Assembly: GCA_947445035.1 (NCBI GenBank)
Contig: CANFCK010000002.1
Coordinates: 1-64,000 of the forward strand
DNA: 64,000 nucleotides
Source: Deltaproteobacteria bacterium
Lineage (GTDB): Bacteria; Myxococcota_A; UBA796; SXON01
Direction of reading: 5' to 3'
Part shown: positions 41,406 through 49,383 of the stretch, piece after piece
How the letters are laid out: each line of letters starts with the position of its first letter
Position numbering within the stretch: position 1 is the stretch's first letter
Translations under genes and position numbers: made by a program
Notes under the pieces: model-generated
Told to the model about the DNA's origin: nothing
What the model saw: only the letters and a program-made list of their open reading frames with translations
The model's database searches: none

Positions 41406-41809
41406 ACCGCCGCAACTTCCTGGCCGCCGGGGTGCTGGCTCCCGTGTTCTTCGCCATCCCCTGCTCAGTGCGGCCTCTCGTCAGGCATCCCCTCCTGGAT
41501 GCGGGGCGCGCGCGCCCGAGGCAGGGGACGGAACGGAGAAAATCGGCGTTGGTTCGTCCGCCGACCGTCGCCATCCGCGGCTCGTTGGCGTCGAAGCCGC
41601 ATCTGGACCGACTTGCCTCTGCTGACGCCGCATCTGGCGGGGATGCCTCGCGCGGAACCCTCGCTACCTCACCTCCCCACCATCGTTGGTGTCCGCGGTG
41701 TCCGCAGTGTCGGCGGTGTCGCTGGCGCGGGCGGGTTCCGCGCCTGTGTTCCGGCCGGACTCACCGCGCCCAGCGCCCTCGCAACCCAGTAGGCCGGCCA
41801 GAGCCGCGA

Positions 41810-42751
41810 CTACCCCTCCCAGAGCACACCGTCGCTCGTCTCGACCACCTCGCACGCGGCGCTGATGCTGAATGGCGTAAAGACGATGGCCATGTTGCAC
41901 ATCTCGTCGGTCGACAACAGCCCGTAGTTCACCGGTGCGTCGCCATCATTGAACCAGCTACACGTGAACTCGAAGCCTTGGCCGGCGGGAACGACCAGCG
42001 GCGCGACGTACTGGGTGATGAGCGGGTCATGCCAATCGTAGTTTTCGTAGAAGACGGGGCCGGTGGTGACCCCATCGAACGGGGCGATGGTGAAGGCCGT
42101 CGCCTGCGCATGCGTGTGCGAAGCAAGGAACTGCACCTCGACGTCCTCGTTCATCACGCACCGGCTCCACTCTGTATGCTCGGCGCCTACGGGAATCTCG
42201 AGGTTCTCGTCGCGCACGCTCCCGCCCCAAATGCCGTCCACAACGTCCTCTTGGGGGATGGTGAGGCCGTTGAGGTAGGAGTAGATCGCCACGTCGTTGT
42301 CGGTCGTGTTGACGTAGTGCACCTCGTGCAGGATTTGAATCCCGGCCGGCAGGTTGGCCGCGACCCCCACGGGCAGGGTGAGGGTGCCTTCCGCCTCCCC
42401 CTGGTTGCCGAACATCATCACCACATCCTCCATCACGGTGGTGTCGGCGTACAGATCGGCGCAGTCGTAGTCGCCCGAGGCGATCGGGGTGTCGCCCAGC
42501 GCCGTGGTCGACAGCGTCATGTGGTGGGTGCCCGGAGTCTGGAGGTACTCGACCCGGTTGACCGCGGCGGCCTCGGTGGTCGGGAGGTCATAGACCGAGC
42601 ACAACCAGACCTCGGTGTGGGCCGGAGCCGTGCCGAACATGGTGAGTTGGAACCCGTCGCAAGCGGCGGGCGGCGCCAGCACGGGGAGCGCTTCGGCATC
42701 GGCGCTGTCGGTGGGGGCAGTCGAACAGGAGAGGACCAGTGCGAGGAGCAT
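41810..42751 (-). CDS. Lipoprotein with PHM-like Cu(II) ascorbate-dependent monooxygenase domain
   Basis: Lipobox MLLALVLSCS; GTHHMTL, ILHEVHYVN, FLASHTHAQATAF, STDEMCNM correspond to the PHM copper ligands. Confidence 0.75.
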   Translation of the reverse strand: MLLALVLSCSTAPTDSADAEALPVLAPPAACDGFQLTMFGTAPAHTEVWLCSVYDLPTTEAAAVNRVEYLQTPGTHHMTLSTTALGDTPIASGDYDCADLYADTTVMEDVVMMFGNQGEAEGTLTLPVGVAANLPAGIQILHEVHYVNTTDNDVAIYSYLNGLTIPQEDVVDGIWGGSVRDENLEIPVGAEHTEWSRCVMNEDVEVQFLASHTHAQATAFTIAPFDGVTTGPVFYENYDWHDPLITQYVAPLVVPAGQGFEFTCSWFNDGDAPVNYGLLSTDEMCNMAIVFTPFSISAACEVVETSDGVLWEG

Positions 42752-42783
42752 GATGGCGGAGGGCTAACTCCGCAAGTGGCTCG

Positions 42784-43395
42784 CTACCGCTTGATGATGC
42801 CGGCCGCGACCAGCTGATCGAGAATCTGCATCGCGCACTGGTCCACCGAACCCTCACCGGTCTTGATGAGCATCTCGGGCGTGAGCGGCTCCTCGTATGG
42901 GGCGCTGATGCCGGTGAACTCAGGGATCTGCCCGGCGCGGGCCTTCTTGTAGAGCCCCTTGGGGTCGCGCTCTTCGCAGACTTCGAGCGAAGCGTGGACG
43001 TAGGCTTCAAAGAAGCTACCCGCCGGCATGATCGCGCGGACCGCATCCCGATCGGCGCGGTAGGGCGAGATGAAAGCGGTCAGGGTGATGACGCAGCCAT
43101 CGGCGAAAAGCTTGGCCACCTCGCCAATCCGGCGGATGTTCTCGGTGCGGTCGGCGGGCGAGAAGCCGAGGTCCTTGTTCAGGCCGAAGCGAACGTTGTC
43201 GCCATCGAGCACGTAGCAGACGTGGCCACGCTCCAAGAGGAGCTGCTCGGCGCGGCGGGCGATCGTGCTCTTGCCCGAGGCGCTCAATCCGGTGAGCCAC
43301 ACCACGGCGCCCTTTTGGCCAACGGTAGCCTCGCGTTCTTCGGGGGTGACGATGGCGCCGTGAAAGGTGATGTTCTTGCTGGTGGGCTCGGCCAT
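42784..43395 (-). CDS. cysC: Adenylylsulfate kinase
   Basis: VVWLTGLSASGKSTIARRAEQLL; LDGDNVRFGLNKDLGFSPADRTENIRRIGEVAKLFADG; FISPYRADRD. Confidence 0.95.
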   Translation of the reverse strand: MAEPTSKNITFHGAIVTPEEREATVGQKGAVVWLTGLSASGKSTIARRAEQLLLERGHVCYVLDGDNVRFGLNKDLGFSPADRTENIRRIGEVAKLFADGCVITLTAFISPYRADRDAVRAIMPAGSFFEAYVHASLEVCEERDPKGLYKKARAGQIPEFTGISAPYEEPLTPEMLIKTGEGSVDQCAMQILDQLVAAGIIKR

Positions 43396-43465
43396 GGGGA
43401 AATCCTGGGGTGGCGCCAGCTACTGCATCGGCAGGGGCTCCGCAAGGGTGACGGTGCCGCGATAG

Positions 43466-44929
43466 TTGGCCACGGTGAGATGGTCAGTCCTCGGATACGC
43501 CGCGGTCGGCGCGGCGGTGTGCTTGGCCGTGGGACTGCGCGGCTTCGCGGCCGACGCGGCGGCGCTCTTCGACGGGAAACCGCCGATGGCGATGGTGGCA
43601 CGCACCCTCGCCGGCTGGGTCGGTGAGCATCCAGCCCTGTTGATTCTCGCCGCGGTTGGCGGCGCCGCGTCTGGCGGCGGGCTCGGGTGGTCGCTCGGCG
43701 GGCTCGGTTCCCGCCAGCGGGGGTTGGCGCTGGCTACGCTCTTGGCACCTGCACTTTTGACCGGCACCGAGCACGGGTTGTGGGCGTCCTGGTGCGTAGG
43801 GCTCGCGGCAGGAACGCTCGCCACCTGGCCCAAAGCGCCCCTGCGGGCGGCGGGGCTCACGGCGGTTGTCGCGCTGCTGTCCCCGCCCGTCGCCGTCGCG
43901 TGTGCGATCGCCGGGTTCGTCTTGCGCCCGAGCGCCGGTCCGCTGGTGCTCGCGGTCTGGTGCGCCACGCTCGGAGAAGGCGGCGCCATCGACGTCAACG
44001 GGCTCGCTCCGCTCCGGGTATGGCGGAGCGACAGCGGCCTCGGCACCGCGGGTCTCCTCTTGATCCCGGCGCTCCTGGCCATCGGCGGTCCCTGGCGGTT
44101 GCGCATCGCTGGGATGGTCGCCGCCGTCCTCGCCTACGGCCCCTTGGTGGTCCCGCCCAGCGCCAGCGGCCACGCGCTGCCGATTCCCCTCCCCGCCCTC
44201 CCCTTCGCGCTCCTCGGCGCCGAAACCGGCTGGATGGGCGCTGGCGTCGTGGCCGTCGCCGCACTTGCCCTGGCCGCGATGGCGGCGCCCCCACGGCGAG
44301 CCGCCTTTTGCGTGGCGCTCGTGGCCGCCGAGGGCCTGGCGTCCGTCGCGCGCCCGCCCTCCCCACTCCCGCTCACGACGCCCGTTGCGATCAGCGCCCT
44401 CGCCGAGCGCACCGGGGTGATCCTCTACCTCCCCGTAGGGCTGGTCTCGGTCAGCGCTCCGGCCCGCGCCCCGTTGTGGCGTCATCAGGCAAAAACACAC
44501 GGACGCCTCCTCTATGCCGATGCCCGCTCGGTCACAGACGTCGATCCCATCCTGGGAGAGCCCGGTGTTATCGCGTTGTCGTCGCTGCTCAACCCGGCGG
44601 CCGGCTGGCTCATCCCGCCGCTCGACGGCGGCACGGTGCTGCGGGCGCTCGGCGTGACCGAGCTGGTGCTCGACCGCGCCGCGCTCGATCGCGCCTCGCT
44701 CGCCCGCCTCGACCCGGTGCTCGCGCGCCTTTACGGGCCCCCTCAGCGCGATGTTGCCGCGGGCATCGACCTGTGGCGCATCGAAGCGGTGGGCGAACAC
44801 ACCCTTTCAAACCCTCCGCACTTACGACGGGATGGCGATGACGGGACGACGACCTGGCTTACCGTGGAGGAGCTCCTGGCCAGCGGCCGGCAGCCCACGC
44901 CGCCGACGGCGATGGAGGAGGGGCAGTGA
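43466..44929 (+). CDS. Polytopic membrane protein of unknown function
   Basis: 487 aa with many TM segments and a C-terminal soluble part (GVTELVLDRAALDRASLARLDPVLARLYG). Confidence 0.65.
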   Translation: MATVRWSVLGYAAVGAAVCLAVGLRGFAADAAALFDGKPPMAMVARTLAGWVGEHPALLILAAVGGAASGGGLGWSLGGLGSRQRGLALATLLAPALLTGTEHGLWASWCVGLAAGTLATWPKAPLRAAGLTAVVALLSPPVAVACAIAGFVLRPSAGPLVLAVWCATLGEGGAIDVNGLAPLRVWRSDSGLGTAGLLLIPALLAIGGPWRLRIAGMVAAVLAYGPLVVPPSASGHALPIPLPALPFALLGAETGWMGAGVVAVAALALAAMAAPPRRAAFCVALVAAEGLASVARPPSPLPLTTPVAISALAERTGVILYLPVGLVSVSAPARAPLWRHQAKTHGRLLYADARSVTDVDPILGEPGVIALSSLLNPAAGWLIPPLDGGTVLRALGVTELVLDRAALDRASLARLDPVLARLYGPPQRDVAAGIDLWRIEAVGEHTLSNPPHLRRDGDDGTTTWLTVEELLASGRQPTPPTAMEEGQ

Positions 44930-44952
44930 CCCGGACGTGTTAGCCGCGCCAA

Positions 44953-45771
44953 ATGTCTGACACTGACCCCCGCCTCGCGCGGATCGATGCCGCCGCCGCG
45001 GCCCTCCGCGCCGCTTTCGGCGACCCTGTAGACGTGGTGATCGTGCTCGGCAGCGGCCTCGGCGACGTGGCCCAGCGCGTCGCCGACCCGACCGTGACCG
45101 ACTACGCCACGCTCGGCCTTCCCAGCAGCGGAGTCAGCGGCCACGCCGGCAGGGCCGTATACGGCCGGCTTGGCGGTCGGCGCGTGCTGCTGCTGCAGGG
45201 GCGCGCGCACGTCTACGAGGGCCATCCGCTCGACACTGTGGTGCTCGCGGTTCGTGCCTGTGCCCGTTGGGGCGTCAAGGGGCTCATCCTGACCAGCGCG
45301 GTCGGCGGCGTGGATCCGACCCTGCTCCCCGGCAGCATCACCCTGGTGTCCGACCACCTCAATCTCTCCGGCGCCAACCCGCTGCAAGGGCCCAACCTCG
45401 ACGCAATCGGGATTCGGTTTCCCGACCTCACTCACCTGTACTCCCCTCGCCTGCGGGGCATCGCCCAGGCGGCCAGCCCAACCCCCCTGCCCGAGGGCGT
45501 CTATGCGTGCATGCGCGGCCCTTCGTACGAGACGCCGGCGGAGATCCGGATGCTCGCCGGCCTCGGCTCCAACGTCGTCGGGATGAGCATGGTGCACGAG
45601 TCGATCGCGGCTCGGCACGCCGGCATGGAGGTGCTCGGCCTGGCGGTGGTGTCCAATGCCGCCGCCGGCCTGTCCGCTGCGGAGCTGACCCACGTCGAGG
45701 TCACCGAAGCCAGCCGCCAAGCAGCCGGACGGCTCGGCGCCCTGCTGGTGCGCGTGGTGGAAAAATGGTGA
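44953..45771 (+). CDS. punA: Purine nucleoside phosphorylase
   Basis: VIVLGSGLGDVA, LLQGRAHVYEGH, LILTSAVGGVDPTLLPGSITLVSDHLNLSGANPL, VYACMRGPSYETPAEIRML, GMSMVHESIAARHAGMEVLG. Confidence 0.95.
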   Translation: MSDTDPRLARIDAAAAALRAAFGDPVDVVIVLGSGLGDVAQRVADPTVTDYATLGLPSSGVSGHAGRAVYGRLGGRRVLLLQGRAHVYEGHPLDTVVLAVRACARWGVKGLILTSAVGGVDPTLLPGSITLVSDHLNLSGANPLQGPNLDAIGIRFPDLTHLYSPRLRGIAQAASPTPLPEGVYACMRGPSYETPAEIRMLAGLGSNVVGMSMVHESIAARHAGMEVLGLAVVSNAAAGLSAAELTHVEVTEASRQAAGRLGALLVRVVEKW

Positions 45772-46163
45772 CCGACGCGGAGCTCGTCGCGCGCGCCGCA
45801 GCCGTTCGAGAGCACGCGTACGCGCCCTACAGCCGCTTCAAGGTCGGCGCCGCGCTCATCGCCGGCTCCGGTGCCGTGTATGTGGGCTGCAACGTGGAGA
45901 ACGCCAGCTACCCGCTCTGTGTTTGCGCCGAGCGCACCGCCATCGGCACCGCCATCGCCGCAGGCGAGACGCGGATCGTGCGCATCGCCGTGATCACCGA
46001 CACCGAACCGCCGGCCAGCCCCTGCGGCGGGTGTCGGCAGGTCATCTGGGAGTTCGGCCCCGACGCCGAGGTGATCGTGGCGTCGGTCAGCGGGCTCGTT
46101 CAGGTCACCTCGATCCGGACGCTGCTGCCCGCGGGGTTTGACGGGGGGGTGCTTCTGCGGTGA
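45765..46163 (+). CDS. cdd: Cytidine deaminase
   Basis: YAPYSRFKVGAALIAGSGAVYVGCNVENASYPLCVCAERTAIGTAIA; SPCGGCRQVIWEF. Confidence 0.95.
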   Translation: MVTDAELVARAAAVREHAYAPYSRFKVGAALIAGSGAVYVGCNVENASYPLCVCAERTAIGTAIAAGETRIVRIAVITDTEPPASPCGGCRQVIWEFGPDAEVIVASVSGLVQVTSIRTLLPAGFDGGVLLR

Positions 46164-46181
46164 GGGGGGCGCGACGCGCCG

Positions 46182-47492
46182 TCAGACCGGCTGGCCGCCC
46201 TCGTCAACTCCGACTCCCGACGCGACCCCGTCGTCCGCCTCAACCCCTTCCGTCGTCGCACCCCCCCCCCGCGGCCCGCGACGACGGCGGCGAGGCGCGG
46301 GAGCATCCCCCTCCTCCGCCGGCTCAACCGCCGGCCCCGAACCGAGCACGCGCGCGATGATCTCCAACCAAGCGGTGCCGTACAGTTCGGCCTGCCAGCG
46401 GCGCACGTCGGGCACGGCGGCCAGCTCGTCCAGGGTCTGGGGCGCCACACGAACCAGCTCTTTGAGCACGCCGTTGCTGACCACCGCAATCGGCGGAAGC
46501 CCACTGTTCGAGACCTGCGCGTTGCGCCAGTCCTTGAGCGCGCCCATCAATCGTTCGGCGCGCGGACCGCGAAGGCCGGGCTCGCGCTTGGCCGCCTGCG
46601 GAGGCGAAGGCAGCGGTTCGTCGTCGGCCAGACCCTCGGAGACGGCGAGGGCAAGCGCCTCACCATAGCGGCGAACGAATGGCGCATTACGACGAAAACA
46701 CGCGGTGAGCGCCTCCAGAGAGTCGGGCCGCCGAAAGGCGATCTCCAACATGATCTCTTCGGGAAGCACCTTGAAGCCAGGGCGATCCTGGGCCTCCGCC
46801 TCGCGCTCGCGCAAACGGTACACCGCGCGGAGCACACGGAGCCCCTCGTGATCCAGCTCGCGACAGCCCTTTACGCGGTAGAAGTCGGCGGGATCGCTGC
46901 GCGGACGAAGCCATTCGCGGCCTTCGAGCGCGATGCACTCTTCCGCGACGTGCTCCAGCCGGCCGGCCTGCGTAAGGCGCAGTTGGAAGATGTCGCGCAG
47001 CGCGGGGAGCCAGTGGCTGTCGCCCCGGGCGTAGTCCAGGTGCTCCTCCAAGAGCGGCCGGGCCGCCCAATCGTGGCGCTGCCACTTCTTGTCGATCGTC
47101 CAGCCCCACCAGTTCTTGATCAGGTCGGCGAGGCCGAAGCGGGGAAACCCGAGGAACTGCGCGGCGATCATCGTATCGAAGATGCCGTGGAACTCGAACT
47201 TGAAGTCCCGCTTCAGGCAGACGACGTCGTAGTCCGCCCCGTGAAAGACCTTGATGATGGCGGGATTGGCCATGATCGCCGCCAGCGGCGACAGGTCGGG
47301 AACGTAAATGGGGTCGATCACGAAATCGGTGTGAAGGTCGCTGATCTGGATCAGGCAGACCTTCTCGCGAAAGTGATGCATGCTGTCCGACTCGGTGTCC
47401 ACGCCGATGACGCGGGCACGGGAGAGCTGGGCGGCACAGGCGGCGAGCGCTTCGGGCGTCTCTACCAAAACAAGGGGGGTCGAGCCAAACAT
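46182..47492 (-). CDS. rnd: Ribonuclease D-like 3'-5' exonuclease with HRDC domain
   Basis: VIGVDTESDSMHHFREKVCLIQIS; VFHGADYDVVCLKRDF; FDTMIAAQFLGF; LDYARGDSHWL. Arg/Gly-rich tail. Confidence 0.9.
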   Translation of the reverse strand: MFGSTPLVLVETPEALAACAAQLSRARVIGVDTESDSMHHFREKVCLIQISDLHTDFVIDPIYVPDLSPLAAIMANPAIIKVFHGADYDVVCLKRDFKFEFHGIFDTMIAAQFLGFPRFGLADLIKNWWGWTIDKKWQRHDWAARPLLEEHLDYARGDSHWLPALRDIFQLRLTQAGRLEHVAEECIALEGREWLRPRSDPADFYRVKGCRELDHEGLRVLRAVYRLREREAEAQDRPGFKVLPEEIMLEIAFRRPDSLEALTACFRRNAPFVRRYGEALALAVSEGLADDEPLPSPPQAAKREPGLRGPRAERLMGALKDWRNAQVSNSGLPPIAVVSNGVLKELVRVAPQTLDELAAVPDVRRWQAELYGTAWLEIIARVLGSGPAVEPAEEGDAPAPRRRRRGPRGGGATTEGVEADDGVASGVGVDEGGQPV

Positions 47493-47503
47493 CGGGCCAG
47501 GGC

Positions 47504-47908
47504 CTAACGCGGCCCCACCGACGCGGGGGGCGGACTGACCGCAGCCACACAATCGATCTCCACCCGGACGTCCTTCGGCAGCCCGGCGACCGCCACGGTG
47601 GCGCGCGCGGGCTTGGTGGAGCCGAAAAAGGCGGTGTACTCCGCGTTCATGGCTGCAAAGTCCGCCATGTCCCGGAGGTAGACCGTCGTCTTCAGGACGT
47701 GCTCGCGCTCGCTGCCCGCGGCGATGAGCACCGCGTCCAGGTTGGCCAGCACCCGTCGTGTCTGCTCAGCGACACCCCCCTCTACGACCACGCCCGTAGC
47801 GGGGTCCAAGGCGATCTGGCCGCTACACCACGCGAGGCCGGCGTGCACCATCGCCTGACTGTACGGGCCGATCGCGGCGGGGGCGAGCGTTGTCGAGATC
47901 GGTGTCAT
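47504..47908 (-). CDS. ridA: RidA-family enamine/imine deaminase
   Basis: APAAIGPYSQAMVHAGLAWCSGQIALDPATG; KTTVYLRDMADFAAMNAEY; PARATVAVAGLPKDVRVEIDCVA. Confidence 0.92.
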   Translation of the reverse strand: MTPISTTLAPAAIGPYSQAMVHAGLAWCSGQIALDPATGVVVEGGVAEQTRRVLANLDAVLIAAGSEREHVLKTTVYLRDMADFAAMNAEYTAFFGSTKPARATVAVAGLPKDVRVEIDCVAAVSPPPASVGPR

Positions 47909-48044
47909 CGCCACTCCATAGCCCGGCGGCGAGCGCACCTTGGGGGCGATGCTCGAACGCTGGCCGCCTCAGCCAGAACGGGGCAGGACCGCACCGCGTC
48001 GCGCCTTTGGCGCCTCCAGCACCGCGCCAACCGCGCGCCTCACA

Positions 48045-48566
48045 TCAGGGCTGGTAAACCGCCACAAAAGGCAGGTTGCGGTAGAGCTCACCGAGATCGA
48101 GCCCGTAGCCGACCACGAACTCGTCGGGGATCGTGAAGCCGACGTAGTCGACCTGCACGTCGGTCTCGCGATTTCCCGGCTTGTCGAGGAGACAAGCGAC
48201 CTTCAGTGAGCGCGGCCCACGCACGGCCAGCGTGCGCAAGAGGTAGTCCATCGTCAGCCCGGTATCGACAATGTCCTCGACGATGACGCAGGCCTGCCCC
48301 TCGATCGAGGCGCGAAGGTCCTGGGTAATCTGCACTGCGCCGCTAGACGAGGTGCCGCCGTGGTAGCTGGCGACCCCCAAAAACTCCAGGCGTACATCAC
48401 CGGAAATGGCCCGAGCGAGGTCGGCGAGGAAAAGCACGCTCCCCTTGAGCACCGCGATCAGGGTGATGGTCTGGTCGGGGTGGTCCGCACGAAGCTGGAG
48501 GCCCAGCTCGGCGACGCGAGACGCAATCTGTTCGGCGGGAAAAAGGACCTTGAGGTTGGCTGACAT
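48045..48566 (-). CDS. hpt: Hypoxanthine phosphoribosyltransferase
   Basis: VLKGSVLFLADLARAI; VIVEDIVDTGLTMDYLL; VDYVGFTIPDEFVVGYGLDLGELYRNLP. Confidence 0.95.
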   Translation of the reverse strand: MSANLKVLFPAEQIASRVAELGLQLRADHPDQTITLIAVLKGSVLFLADLARAISGDVRLEFLGVASYHGGTSSSGAVQITQDLRASIEGQACVIVEDIVDTGLTMDYLLRTLAVRGPRSLKVACLLDKPGNRETDVQVDYVGFTIPDEFVVGYGLDLGELYRNLPFVAVYQP

Positions 48567-48567
48567 G

Positions 48568-49383
48568 TCACACCCAGGAGTTGTTGAGGACTTCACCCAG
48601 GCCGCCGGCGCCGGGCACGATGTACTGATGGTCGTCGAGGCCGCTTTCTTCGGCGCGGAGCACCCCAGAAGGCGACGCGAGCGCGGCGGCGCTGGAGTGG
48701 CCACGGTCCAGGCGGACCGCGTGTACACGCACCTCCGGATGGCGGGCGTGGACATTCCGAACGTACTCGGGGGTGACGATCAGGTGTACGAAGACCACCC
48801 GCGCCGGCCGGCCGTACCCCGCGCGCAGGTAGTGATCCAGCACCTCACAGAGCGATCCGCCGGTCGCGCCCATCGGGTCCGGGATGACCAGAACCGCGCC
48901 TTCGATGGTACCGCCGATCTTCGCACCACCCACGGCGCTGCCGGTCACGGTCCCGGCGGCATCGGTCACCCGACTGACGAACATGTGGTCCTGGCGCACG
49001 CCCGCCGGCTCCAGAAGCTCGTTGAATCGATCGTAGAATATCTGGGAAGGGAGAATGCCGGCCCGTGCCACATCGACCACCACGACGCGCTGCCGCGGCG
49101 CAATCACCACGCCTTCGTAGGCCTGGTCGGGGTGCTTCGCGGTCATCCGGGTGGGAACGCGGGCGATCACCGTCGGCAACTCGACGCTCGCGACCTTGGT
49201 AAACAGGTAGTCGAAAAGCCGCGTGGCGATGCGCCCGACCTCAGGCTGGTGCGCGTCCGCGTGGCAGAGTCGGGCCAGCAGGGTCAGCGGCCAGGGCTCG
49301 CCGTGCAAAAGGAGATTCTCACCCCACGCGTGGGGCGTGCCCGCGGTCGGGCGCAAGGGGGTCTGCCAGGTACAATCAGACAT
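48568..49383 (-). CDS. upp: Uracil phosphoribosyltransferase family protein
   Basis: VVVDVARAGILPSQIFYDRF; VLVIPDPMGATGGSLCEVLDHY; IVPGAGGLGEVLNN. Confidence 0.85.
   Translation of the reverse strand: MSDCTWQTPLRPTAGTPHAWGENLLLHGEPWPLTLLARLCHADAHQPEVGRIATRLFDYLFTKVASVELPTVIARVPTRMTAKHPDQAYEGVVIAPRQRVVVVDVARAGILPSQIFYDRFNELLEPAGVRQDHMFVSRVTDAAGTVTGSAVGGAKIGGTIEGAVLVIPDPMGATGGSLCEVLDHYLRAGYGRPARVVFVHLIVTPEYVRNVHARHPEVRVHAVRLDRGHSSAAALASPSGVLRAEESGLDDHQYIVPGAGGLGEVLNNSWV

Noticed and set aside
41390-42817. 475-aa plus-strand ORF across the PHM-like lipoprotein
   Set aside because: Antisense to a gene with clear lipobox and copper-ligand motifs; only its first about 20 residues (Tat-like) attracted attention.
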